A stretch of DNA of 64,000 bases from Terriglobia bacterium (GTDB lineage Bacteria > Acidobacteriota > Terriglobia > Versatilivoradales > Versatilivoraceae). Every line of letters starts with the position of its first letter. Position 1 is the stretch's first letter. This document shows positions 25,013 through 33,405 of the stretch, piece after piece. The stretch covers positions 318,001 through 382,000 of the forward strand of contig OX638355.1 of NCBI GenBank assembly GCA_951813285.1, read 5' to 3'. The translations under genes were made by a program, and so were the position numbers. The notes beneath the pieces were generated by a model. That model searched no databases and was not told the DNA's origin. It saw nothing but the letters and a program-made list of their open reading frames with translations.

Positions 25013-26098
25013 GTGTCTATCTTTCGGCAAATCCGCCTCGTCCTGGTTCTGATGGGCTTGAGCTGGCTGCAGCTTGCCCCGGGCTTCAGCCAAGCCCGTT
25101 CAGCCTCGGATTGGCTGGCCCATGACCCCGGCCGGCCCCGGCCGCCGGTGGTGTCGCCGGCACGCCAATCTCTGCCGGTAGCTCCTCCCGAGGATGCCGT
25201 GGTGCTGTTCAATGGGACCAGTCTGGAGGGATGGAGAAGCGAGGACGGCGGGCCGGCGCGCTGGAGAGTCGAGGACGGGGCCATGATTTCGGTGCCCGAA
25301 AGCGGCTACTTGTATACCTCCCGTGCCTTCGGCGACGTACAGCTTCACGTGGAATGGGCGGCTCCCTTTCCAGTGGAGGGCAGCAGTCAAGGGCGCGGCA
25401 ACAGCGGCGTCTACCTGATGTCCAAGTACGAAGTCCAGGTTCTCGACTCCTACCAAAACGATACCTATCCCGACGGTCAGGCGAGCGCCGTCTACGGGCA
25501 GTATCCGCCACTGGTGAACGCCAGTCTTCCCCCCGGGCAGTGGCAGGCCTACGACATCATCTTTCGCCGTCCACGCTTTCACCGGGACGGACGGCTGGCC
25601 TCGCCGGCCCGGATGACGGTGCTTCACAATGGCATCCTGGTGCAGGACAGCGTCGAGCTCTGGGGACCCACGGCCTGGCTGCAGCATGCGCCCTACACCT
25701 ACCACCCCGACAAGCTGCCGCTTGCCCTGCAGGACCACGGCAACCCGGTCCGGTTCCGCAATATCTGGCTGCGGGAACTGCCGGAGCATGCCGAGCCCGA
25801 GCCGCCCCCCCGTCCCAGCCCACCCGCCATCGCTCTGGCCCCCGCAGTGTTGCAGCGCTATGCAGGCCGTTACCGGACCCCGGACGGACACGAGTTCGTG
25901 ATCTCCCTGCACGGAGACCACCTGAGGGCGTTTTTTTACCGGAAACCGGAGATCGAGCTGGTGCCCCGCTCGAAAACGGAGTTCGCCCTGCGCTGGACGG
26001 CGGCCCGAGTCCTGTTCGAACTGGACGGGGAGGGCCGTCCCACCGCACTCATCTTCGAGATCGGGGGCGACCGGCGTCGGGTCAAGCGGGTTGACTGA
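25013..26098 (+). CDS. Exported DUF1080 (3-keto-disaccharide hydrolase-like) protein
   Basis: This 361-residue protein carries a DUF1080 concanavalin-like domain (about residues 65-260: FNGTSLEGWRSE, RGNSGVYLM, YEVQVLDSY, FRNIWLREL). The family includes 3-keto-disaccharide and 3-keto-glucoside hydrolases. A C-terminal domain of about 70 residues (LQRYAGRYRTPDGHEF) resembles lipocalin-like modules seen on other periplasmic enzymes. The start is a GTG at 25013: it lies after GGGAGGA and yields a good signal peptide (MSIFRQIRLVLVLMGLSW, cleavage near FSQA). An ATG at 25052 would truncate the signal. The helicase gene starts 13 bases after its stop, so a boundary between metabolism and the accessory island lies here. 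Confidence 0.85.
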   Translation: MSIFRQIRLVLVLMGLSWLQLAPGFSQARSASDWLAHDPGRPRPPVVSPARQSLPVAPPEDAVVLFNGTSLEGWRSEDGGPARWRVEDGAMISVPESGYLYTSRAFGDVQLHVEWAAPFPVEGSSQGRGNSGVYLMSKYEVQVLDSYQNDTYPDGQASAVYGQYPPLVNASLPPGQWQAYDIIFRRPRFHRDGRLASPARMTVLHNGILVQDSVELWGPTAWLQHAPYTYHPDKLPLALQDHGNPVRFRNIWLRELPEHAEPEPPPRPSPPAIALAPAVLQRYAGRYRTPDGHEFVISLHGDHLRAFFYRKPEIELVPRSKTEFALRWTAARVLFELDGEGRPTALIFEIGGDRRRVKRVD

Positions 26099-26110
26099 AG
26101 GTAAAGACGA

Positions 26111-29100
26111 ATGACAGGCAAGATCGAGTTTTCACCGGGTCAAATCGTGTTCTTGAAGTCCGACCCTGGATTGAGGGGAGCCGTTGTTTCAGTATTGCCG
26201 GGCGGGCCGGACAGTCGGGTCAAGGTTTTTGTGAATGGTAACGTTGAGACCTATTACGCCTCTCAATTACAGCACGAAGAGGAGCAGGATGAAGAGGTTA
26301 AGTTTCATTCCTGTGACCAGTTTCACGCCTGCCTGACTGCGCTTCAAATCCGGCATCCCAACTTGTCGACGCTCTATTCGCTCAACGCGGCTCGCGTCAA
26401 CTTCATCCCCTACCAGTTCCGACCTGTTTTGAAATTCATTCGGTCGGACCGTCCAAGAATGCTGATCGCCGATGGCGTGGGCGTCGGGAAGACCATCGAG
26501 GCAGGACTGATCCTCCGGGAATTGCAGGCCAGGCGGGATATCAAGTCGGTCATCATTATCTGTCCACGCCCCTTGGTGACTGAACGCAAGTGGCAGAGCG
26601 AGATGAAGCGGTTCGATGAAAGATTCACTCATCTGGACGGAAAGACCTTGAGATACTGCATCCGTGAGACGGATCTGGAAGGCGTATGGCCCGAGCAACA
26701 TCAGAAAACGATTTTGCCCTATTCGTTGTTCGACGAAGTATTACTTCATGGTTCAAAGACTGAACATAGAAGAAGGCGCAATAAGGGGCAGGGACTGCTG
26801 GGGTTGGACCCACCTCCGCGTTTCGATCTCGTGATCGTCGACGAAGCCCACCATATCCGCAATACCAACACCTACTCTCACCAGGCAGTCCAGTTCTTCT
26901 GCAGTCACGCCGAAGCTGCGGTCTTTCTGACCGCTACGCCTATCCAGTTGGGTAGCCACGACCTGTTTATTCTGTTGAATACGCTTCGCCCCGACCTCAT
27001 CCGGGACCAGGAGAGCTTCCAACACATGGCGGAGCCGAATCCGCATATTAACCAAGCGGTGAACCATGTTCGCGGGCAGGAGCCGGACTGGACAACCCAA
27101 GGAACACAAGCCTTGAAGCAGGCTGCCGCGACCGCTTGGGGACAAGCGATTCTCAAGCACAACCCCGAATTCAACAGGATCAGGAAGAGACTTGGCGAGG
27201 GGGATATCGCCGCTGACGAGCGGGTCCGACTCATCACGGACATCGAGGGGTTGCACACGTTCGCGGGAATCATCAACAGAACTCGCCGCCGCGATATTGG
27301 GACTTTCACCAACCGAACGCCGGAGACCGTGGCCGTCGAGTTCACCCCCGACCAGAGACGACTTAACGACGAGTTGCTCCGGATTCAGGCGGAAATTTTC
27401 AGCCGGATTCACCCGGACGTCAACGTCAACTTCATGATGACCACCATCAGGCGCCAGGCCGCAAGTTGCCTGTACGGGCTGGCTCCTTTGCTTGAAGATA
27501 TTTTGAAGCGACATCTGGACGAACTGGAATGGGAAGAAGCCGACGATAAGGGGCTTGCTCCATCAGACGAGGTCATCAGCTCGATAGAATTGCAAGTCGA
27601 GAGTGTTCTTGAGAAGACGCGAACTCTCGACCTCCGTGATCCGAAGCTGGAAGCTCTTCGCAAAATCATCCGCGGCAAACAGGACCTGTCCAACAACAGA
27701 GTCATGCTGTTCAGCAGCTTTCGGCATACCCTTCGCTATCTTTACAAACATCTTGAAGCAGATGGTTTTCGGGTCGGCATGATCCACGGCGGCACACCGG
27801 ATGAAGAGCGCGTCGGGTTGCGGAGCCGTTTCGAACAGCCGCGCAAAGAAAGCGACAGCCTCGATGTCCTGCTGTTTTCCGAAATCGGTTGCGAGGGTCT
27901 AGACTACCAGTTCTGCGACTGCATCGTGAATTATGACCTGCCCTGGAATCCGATGCGCGTTGAGCAGCGCATAGGCCGCATTGACAGAGTTGGCCAGAAA
28001 AGCGAAAGCATCGCCGTCGTCAACTTGATCACCCCGGGAACCGTCGATGCCGACATTTACGAGCGCTGCCTGGTTCGCATCGGCGTGTTCGAAAACGCCC
28101 TGGGTGGGAGTGAGGAAATATTGGGAGAGATCACCAGGGAGATCCGGAACATCGCTGAAAACTATTCCTTGAGCGAAGAGGACCGACGCGCCAAATTCCG
28201 GCAGTTGGCGGACAACAAGATTCGGTTGATACAGGAACAGGAACAGTTGGAGCAGAAGCAGATGGAGCTATTCGGCATTCGCCTCCCTGAAGATCAGATG
28301 AGGAAGGAGATTGAAGACGCCTCCAGCTTCTGGTTGGGTCCGTTGTCACTCCAAGGGCTGGTCACGCTCTATTTGCAAAACAAATGCGGGATGGATCATG
28401 CCTTCATCCTTGGTGAAAAGCCTTTGAAAACGCTCCGTCTTTCACAGGATGCTCGAAGTATCCTGTTGAGCGACTTCCAGCGACTTCCCCGACAAAACAC
28501 GACCGCCTATCGCCAATGGGAACAATGGTTGAAGGGTGGAAGTCCTCTTCTGTCCATAACCTTCGAGTCGGACTGCGCGACGCAACATCCCAAGGCAGCT
28601 TTCATCATGCCGCTTCACCCTCTTGTGAAACAGGCGGCAATGTCATTCGATGCAAGACAACGAGGCATCACCTCTCTGAGGGTACAGACGCATGAGGCGC
28701 CAGCGGGCCGTTACGAGTTTGCTATCTACCAGTGGAGACTCCATGGCATCAAGGAAGACTTGGTGCTCAAGCCCATTGCGTCATCGGAGGCCATAACGCT
28801 GCGTCTGCGGAGTCTCCTCGAACGGGCAGAAGATGCCGCAGTAGATGAGCAGGAAACCCCGGACTCTCGTGTGTGGGATGAACTGGACGCACAGCATCAT
28901 CAACTCTGGTCCGAGGCCCTCTCAAAGCATCGACGAGAAACCCAAGAGTTGGCAGCCTATCGCAGAGAAAGCCTGTCGACGAGCCACCAAGCCCGCATTG
29001 CGCTTCTTGAGGAACAGCTTGAACAGGCCAGCAACGAGAACATTCAAAGAATGCGACAGTCCCAAATTGCTGCTGCCGAGGCAGACTACAAGCGGCGCAC

Positions 29101-29182
29101 TCAGGAGTTGGACAGCGCCATGGAGAAAGCGGATATTATTGCCGAACCGGTAGCGTATGGGGTGTTGAATATAGGAGTTTAA
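26111..29182 (+). CDS. SNF2/RapA-like superfamily 2 helicase, candidate defence component
   Basis: This 1023-residue protein has a small N-terminal beta domain (about residues 5-55), then an SF2 ATPase core: motif I DGVGVGKT near 121-128, the DEAH box VDEAHHI, FLTATPIQ (motif III), SSFRHTL, and motif VI QRIGRIDRVGQ. The spacing is that of SNF2/RapA-type translocases. The last about 130 residues form a charged coiled coil. It probably moves on double-stranded DNA. It is followed after 14 bases by a 63-residue protein and then by a sacsin-like ATPase. Known DISARM uses an SNF2-type DrmD, but no drmA, drmB or drmC is nearby. GC content is visibly lower than in the flanking metabolic genes. A defence role is inference from context. 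Confidence 0.85.
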   Translation: MTGKIEFSPGQIVFLKSDPGLRGAVVSVLPGGPDSRVKVFVNGNVETYYASQLQHEEEQDEEVKFHSCDQFHACLTALQIRHPNLSTLYSLNAARVNFIPYQFRPVLKFIRSDRPRMLIADGVGVGKTIEAGLILRELQARRDIKSVIIICPRPLVTERKWQSEMKRFDERFTHLDGKTLRYCIRETDLEGVWPEQHQKTILPYSLFDEVLLHGSKTEHRRRRNKGQGLLGLDPPPRFDLVIVDEAHHIRNTNTYSHQAVQFFCSHAEAAVFLTATPIQLGSHDLFILLNTLRPDLIRDQESFQHMAEPNPHINQAVNHVRGQEPDWTTQGTQALKQAAATAWGQAILKHNPEFNRIRKRLGEGDIAADERVRLITDIEGLHTFAGIINRTRRRDIGTFTNRTPETVAVEFTPDQRRLNDELLRIQAEIFSRIHPDVNVNFMMTTIRRQAASCLYGLAPLLEDILKRHLDELEWEEADDKGLAPSDEVISSIELQVESVLEKTRTLDLRDPKLEALRKIIRGKQDLSNNRVMLFSSFRHTLRYLYKHLEADGFRVGMIHGGTPDEERVGLRSRFEQPRKESDSLDVLLFSEIGCEGLDYQFCDCIVNYDLPWNPMRVEQRIGRIDRVGQKSESIAVVNLITPGTVDADIYERCLVRIGVFENALGGSEEILGEITREIRNIAENYSLSEEDRRAKFRQLADNKIRLIQEQEQLEQKQMELFGIRLPEDQMRKEIEDASSFWLGPLSLQGLVTLYLQNKCGMDHAFILGEKPLKTLRLSQDARSILLSDFQRLPRQNTTAYRQWEQWLKGGSPLLSITFESDCATQHPKAAFIMPLHPLVKQAAMSFDARQRGITSLRVQTHEAPAGRYEFAIYQWRLHGIKEDLVLKPIASSEAITLRLRSLLERAEDAAVDEQETPDSRVWDELDAQHHQLWSEALSKHRRETQELAAYRRESLSTSHQARIALLEEQLEQASNENIQRMRQSQIAAAEADYKRRTQELDSAMEKADIIAEPVAYGVLNIGV

Positions 29183-29196
29183 GGGTCGGATGAGAT

Positions 29197-29388
29197 ATGA
29201 AGGACGATCCCATCGTCGCAGAAGTTCGGCGAATCAGGCATGAGCATGCGGTGCGGTTCAAGTACGACTTGGGCTTGATCGCGAAAGATCTCAAAGCGCA
29301 AGAGCAGACAAGTGGCCGACCCTACGTCCGCTTACCCCCGCGTCGTTTGGGCGTTCAACAGACGAAGCCACCGGTTGCGACCGACTGA
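29197..29388 (+). CDS. Small 63-residue protein between helicase and GHKL ATPase
   Basis: The protein begins MKDDPIVAEVRRIRHEHA and has the pattern IV-x-E-(I/V)-R-x-x-R-x-E-H-A-x-x-F-x-x-D-L, then a second amphipathic helix (LGLIAKDLKAQEQ). Small proteins of this type often sit beside toxin-antitoxin or helicase genes, but I know of no assigned function. GGATGAG lies just before the ATG. The C-terminal part is basic and proline-rich. It is 14 bases after the helicase stop and about 118 bases before the GHKL gene, so it belongs to the same transcription unit. Confidence 0.68.
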   Translation: MKDDPIVAEVRRIRHEHAVRFKYDLGLIAKDLKAQEQTSGRPYVRLPPRRLGVQQTKPPVATD

Positions 29389-29506
29389 CATCTCTCCTCA
29401 ATCTGGTGTGTTTGAGCTTAACAGGTACGTGGAACCGAGAACGTGCAGCCTATCGAAGCGGCAGAAATTGTGCCTGAGTGGGTGGCCTATAGAGTAGTGG
29501 AAGTAA

Positions 29507-32500
29507 ATGGATAGGCGTGGCATGCCAAGTGACTACAAGAAAATCTGCGAAGATAATGTTCGGCGGCGCGGCGAAGAATTTGACGACATCGGACGCCTGA
29601 TTTCTGAACGGTTATACAGCGATAAATCCCATTTCGTATACGAGTTATTACAGAACGCCGAAGATGCTCTGGAAAGACGCTTCAGACTAGATCCTCACAA
29701 TGGCTGTCCCCGCGCAGTTCGCTTTCGACTCTTCCATGACAGGCTTGAATTCAGTCATTTTGGTGTGCCGTTTGACGAAGAAGATGTTCGAGGAATTTCC
29801 GATGTCCTGAAAGGAACCAAGGCGAAGGACTTCGATCAAATTGGCAAGTTTGGTATCGGCTTCAAGTCAGTCTATGCTTTTACAGCCTCTCCGGAAGTTC
29901 ATTCTGGTGACGAACATTTCGTTATCGAACGATACATTCGCCCTGAAGCGAAAGTTCCCGGTCCACGCCTTTCAATTTCACACGAAGAGACCGTTTTCAT
30001 TTTTCCCTTCAACCATGAAAATTTACCCGAAAATTTGGCCTTTGATCTCATTTCAAGGAAGTTGCGGGGACTTGGACCGAGAGTGTTGTTGTTCTTGCGG
30101 CGAATTGACGAAGTCGAATGGAGCGTTGAACCAAGTGGAGAAACGGGACAATACATCAAGGAGTCTAGTGCAGTCGATGGCTACGAGATCGCACGTCGCG
30201 TTGCTGTCATTGGCCAGAAAAACAGTCAGGATAAGGAAGAAAATTGGCTGATATTTGAACGGCCAGTGACGGTTCCAAATGGGAGTTGCGACGTCCGAGT
30301 TGAAGTAGGATTTTGGATTGAGACGAACATTGCGCGTAAGACGGAAAGTATTGTAAGGATTGATCAATCACCGCTGGTTGTCTATTTTCCGACTGAAAAA
30401 GATACCAGGCTGGGCTTCCTGCTCCAAGGGCCATATCGGACGACCCCTGCGCGCGACAACATCCCCGAGGATGATGTTTGGAACAAGACGCTAATCGGGG
30501 AAACCGCTGAGTTGGTCGCCGATTCTTTGCGGTATTTGCGAGCAATGGGTTTGCTGTCGGTGTCACTCTTAGAGGCTTTGCCAATTAGGATGGAGGAATT
30601 CCCAGAAAACACGATGTTCCACCCCATCTTCCGTGGAGTGCATAGAACTCTATTGAGCGAAGAGCTTCTGCCAACCAATGACGGTGGGTTTGTCGCTGCT
30701 CGAAACGCCAAACTCGTCCGTGGTGCTGCACTAATGAAGGTTCTGAATCAAGAACAACTCAGTACTTTGTGTCAGTCCAATGATGAAATCAACTGGCTGT
30801 CATATGAAATAACCCAGGATCGCACACCTGACCTCCGATCCTATTTGATGAAGGAACTCAATGTCGAAGAAGTGACTCCGGAAAGCTTTGCAAGCAGGCT
30901 ATCAGCAAAATTCTTTATCAAGCAGACGGACGAGTGGTTCATTAAATTCTACGAATTCCTGGGCAGTCAAGAAGCGCTGTGGCGTAGTTCATCGAGCACC
31001 CTACTACGAAACTACACGCCAATTCTACGTCTTGAAGATGGCAAGCATACGGTTCCATTTAAGCATGATGGTGACCCGAAGGCTTTTTTACCCCCTCTGG
31101 AACATACCGACTTCCCGATAGTTAAACGTGCAATTGCCCGCGATAAGAAAGCAAGGGATTTCCTAGAGCGCTTGGGGCTTTCCGAACCAGACGTGTTCGA
31201 CGACATAGTCATTAAAGTGTTTCCTAAGTATTCTCGACCGAATGCCTCAGAAATTCAAAATCACGTGCACGCAGACGATCTCAGGAAAATTCTTCGTGCA
31301 TTGTCCTCTGACTCAGAATCTGGAAAGAAGAAAGTAAAACAGGCAGCAAGGCGTACCGCGTTCCTTAGGGCTGTCAATCAAAGCGGTGCAGTATCGTTCC
31401 AACAACCGTCCGACATGTACTTTCAGACTGAAGAGCTAAAAGCCTATTTGGGAGAGAACGCAAACGCGTGGTTCTTAAATGAACCTGAAGGGGAAGACAA
31501 ATGGCGAGAACTTGGAGTCGAGGACAAGCCGCGTTTTAAAAAGACACCAGCTATTTTGACACGGCAAGAACTATGTGACTTGAGATGGCCACCCGGCCAC
31601 ACGAGAGACATTGAGCTAACTGACTACGTGCTGGATGGATTGGATGATTTTCTGTCGAGGCTTCCGGAAGAGAAAAAACAACTTGAGAGATACTCGTTGA
31701 TTTTGTGGAACTTTCTTTTGTTGCATCTAAAAGAAAATTCCCCTTACGGATTCTATAATGGCAAATACAGATGGTTTTACTACCAGGAACGATCTGCTAC
31801 ATTCAATGCTCAGTGGGAAAAACAACTTCGTTGTCATCCATGGTTGCCAAGAAAAGGGGATGATGATCCTCACTTGCCAAATGAACTGTGCACAGTTGAT
31901 CTTCCCGACTCATTTGATCGTGAGGATAAACTCGTAGACCTGCTTGGCATAAAAAAGGATGTTGTTGCAAAGGTTGCAAAGGACGTTGATGCAGATCTTG
32001 CGGAAAAAGCTGGCATATCAAAAACAGATCTTGACCTTGCACGGCAGATTGCAGCAGCGCCCCCAGAAGTTCAACAGCAAATAGGCTCCTTACTCAACAA
32101 ACATGAAACGAGTCAGGGAAATCGGAATAGTGGCCCTTACCACGAAGCCCTATCTGCTGCCTTCTCAGCGCCCGGCACTCGTGCGCCTAGTGACTCCATA
32201 GGGAACGGAGGTTTGTCCCAAGACGCCTCGCTCCGTCGAAAAAAAATCCAGGAAGACATCGCCACCGCGATCGACAATGGAGGTGCGTATGGAAAACATT
32301 TTTCCTTTAATCTTCGCAAGAAATGGAAGAGGAAGAATGACCAAGTTAAGGTGGCCTTTGGTGAATGGTACGGCGGTCGGTGTCAGGTCTGCGATAAGAC
32401 GTTTACTCAGAGAAACGGAGAACCTTACTTTGAGGGCGTTTACCTTGTGTCTCGCACTACCGCTGGCTGGCTTGATCGAGAGGGCAACGTTCTCTGCCTC

Positions 32501-32716
32501 TGTGCTCAACATAGCGCAATGTTCCAGTTCGGTCCGAAGGAAGCCGATGACATCGTTCATCAAGTGATGCAACTTAAAGTAAAGGCAGAAGGTGGAGACC
32601 GCCGTCCCTCAATTCGAATGAAGCTGTGTGGAGATCCAATTGAGATCAGGTATGCGGAGAAGCACCTGATTGACCTGCAAGAAATGGTCAAGGTAGCCCG
32701 GGAATCCGGAACCTGA
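29507..32716 (+). CDS. Sacsin-like GHKL (Hsp90-type) ATPase with C-terminal zinc knuckle
   Basis: This 1069-residue protein has an N-terminal Bergerat-fold ATPase: N-box YELLQNAEDA (Asn50) and the glycine box GKFGIGFKSVYAFT (about 112-125). The usual DNG/DxG reads HFG, as in some sacsin-like proteins. A long middle region of mixed composition follows, then a zinc-knuckle domain near the C-terminus with CQVC and CLCAQH that lacks the paired histidines of an HNH nuclease. GHKL ATPases of this kind occur in bacterial conflict systems, and Iyer and Aravind noted SNF2/GHKL combinations near restriction-modification genes; here no methylase is present. The gene is clearly more AT-rich than the rest. 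GGAAG precedes ATG 29507; an in-frame ATG at 29522 is an alternative start. Confidence 0.85.
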   Translation: MDRRGMPSDYKKICEDNVRRRGEEFDDIGRLISERLYSDKSHFVYELLQNAEDALERRFRLDPHNGCPRAVRFRLFHDRLEFSHFGVPFDEEDVRGISDVLKGTKAKDFDQIGKFGIGFKSVYAFTASPEVHSGDEHFVIERYIRPEAKVPGPRLSISHEETVFIFPFNHENLPENLAFDLISRKLRGLGPRVLLFLRRIDEVEWSVEPSGETGQYIKESSAVDGYEIARRVAVIGQKNSQDKEENWLIFERPVTVPNGSCDVRVEVGFWIETNIARKTESIVRIDQSPLVVYFPTEKDTRLGFLLQGPYRTTPARDNIPEDDVWNKTLIGETAELVADSLRYLRAMGLLSVSLLEALPIRMEEFPENTMFHPIFRGVHRTLLSEELLPTNDGGFVAARNAKLVRGAALMKVLNQEQLSTLCQSNDEINWLSYEITQDRTPDLRSYLMKELNVEEVTPESFASRLSAKFFIKQTDEWFIKFYEFLGSQEALWRSSSSTLLRNYTPILRLEDGKHTVPFKHDGDPKAFLPPLEHTDFPIVKRAIARDKKARDFLERLGLSEPDVFDDIVIKVFPKYSRPNASEIQNHVHADDLRKILRALSSDSESGKKKVKQAARRTAFLRAVNQSGAVSFQQPSDMYFQTEELKAYLGENANAWFLNEPEGEDKWRELGVEDKPRFKKTPAILTRQELCDLRWPPGHTRDIELTDYVLDGLDDFLSRLPEEKKQLERYSLILWNFLLLHLKENSPYGFYNGKYRWFYYQERSATFNAQWEKQLRCHPWLPRKGDDDPHLPNELCTVDLPDSFDREDKLVDLLGIKKDVVAKVAKDVDADLAEKAGISKTDLDLARQIAAAPPEVQQQIGSLLNKHETSQGNRNSGPYHEALSAAFSAPGTRAPSDSIGNGGLSQDASLRRKKIQEDIATAIDNGGAYGKHFSFNLRKKWKRKNDQVKVAFGEWYGGRCQVCDKTFTQRNGEPYFEGVYLVSRTTAGWLDREGNVLCLCAQHSAMFQFGPKEADDIVHQVMQLKVKAEGGDRRPSIRMKLCGDPIEIRYAEKHLIDLQEMVKVARESGT

Positions 32717-32726
32717 CAGCATCTGC

Positions 32727-33113
32727 TCACGCCTGCTCAACGTCGGTTTGAGCAAAATTCTTGCCCTTGAACAAAAGCGGTTCCCCCATCGCTTCCGCGA
32801 GCGCGTAGGCAAAGCAGTCGCCGAAGTTCGAACCAGCCGGATGCTTGCCCCTGCCGAAGCGCCACCATGCCGGGCGGGCGGCTTCCACGTGTTGAGATGT
32901 GACCGGCACCAGCTCGATTTCTGCCCTTTCCAGAAAGACGTCGAGTTCATAACACGCTGCCGTACCCCCACGGCTTTCGACGACAATGGCGGTTTCCAGC
33001 AGATTGGCCGCCGACATTCGGCAAGTTAGAGCTGCCGCAATCGTCTTCTCGCAGTGTCCCGCGTCCGGCTCAACGAACAGAATCGCGAGGACCGCTGATG
33101 AATCGACTATCAC
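32727..33113 (-). CDS. vapC: PIN-domain toxin VapC, copy 1
   Basis: A 128-residue PIN-domain ribonuclease-like toxin. Acidic positions Asp4, Glu40 and Asp99 (NFGDCFAY) are present. The fourth acidic site, Asp119 in copy 2 (KGKDFAQTD), is Asn119 here (KGKNFAQTD), so activity may be reduced. The start ATG overlaps the vapB stop by four bases. By my count it is about 80% identical to copy 2 at 35890-36276. It is convergent with the GHKL ATPase gene, which ends ten bases away. VapC toxins cleave specific tRNA or rRNA sites; this target is unknown. Confidence 0.9.
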   Translation of the reverse strand: MIVDSSAVLAILFVEPDAGHCEKTIAAALTCRMSAANLLETAIVVESRGGTAACYELDVFLERAEIELVPVTSQHVEAARPAWWRFGRGKHPAGSNFGDCFAYALAEAMGEPLLFKGKNFAQTDVEQA

Positions 33114-33367
33114 TTGGGCAAGCCCCGCTCGTCGTAAAGCAAGTCTCCGTGTTTCAGGGATGTGGGGCCCTCACCCACCAACTTGGCACAGCGTTGTCCG
33201 ATGGCGTGCAGTTCTTGAGTACGGGCATCCACGTCACGCCGGCGCTTCTCTTGGGCTAACCGTTCCCGCAGCGCAACGGTAATGGCGCCGGTCATGGTGT
33301 CGCCGGTCAGGCGGGCCAATTCTCCGGCGAGCCGGCAGGTCTCGTCATTCTTGATATTGAGGCTCAT
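33110..33367 (-). CDS. vapB: VapB antitoxin, copy 1
   Basis: An 85-residue protein beginning MSLNIKN, with a short N-terminal DNA-binding part (the LNIKN strand and helix typical of the ribbon-helix-helix VapB group, formerly PSK-type) and a C-terminal toxin-binding tail (HGDLLYDERGLPK). GGAGACAGTG before ATG 33367 supports this start over the upstream in-frame alternative. An inverted repeat at 33380-33405 lies just upstream and is a likely autoregulatory operator. It lies 38 bases after the recQ stop on the same strand. Confidence 0.9.
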   Translation of the reverse strand: MSLNIKNDETCRLAGELARLTGDTMTGAITVALRERLAQEKRRRDVDARTQELHAIGQRCAKLVGEGPTSLKHGDLLYDERGLPK

Positions 33368-33379
33368 CACTGTCTCCAC

Positions 33380-33405
33380 GGTAGAATCTAACGAAAAATT
33401 CTACC
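33380..33405 (-). promoter_or_regulatory. vapB operator, copy 1
   Basis: An inverted repeat GGTAGAAT, ten bases, ATTCTACC. The same half-sites occur upstream of the second vapB (36541-36571), with an 11-base separation there. It lies between the recQ stop (33406) and the vapB ribosome site, 13 bases before the start codon. On the minus strand TAGAAT inside it could be a -10 element. Confidence 0.65.

Noticed and set aside
26111-32716. DISARM, BREX, Zorya, Druantia or restriction-modification
   Set aside because: No drmA/B/C, pglX, zor, dru or methylase genes are present. Only the SNF2-type helicase is in common with DISARM.
31800-32716. HNH nuclease at the C-terminus of the GHKL ATPase
   Set aside because: The CxxC...CxCxxH knuckle is present, but the paired histidines before it are missing (the place reads EGVYLVSR).
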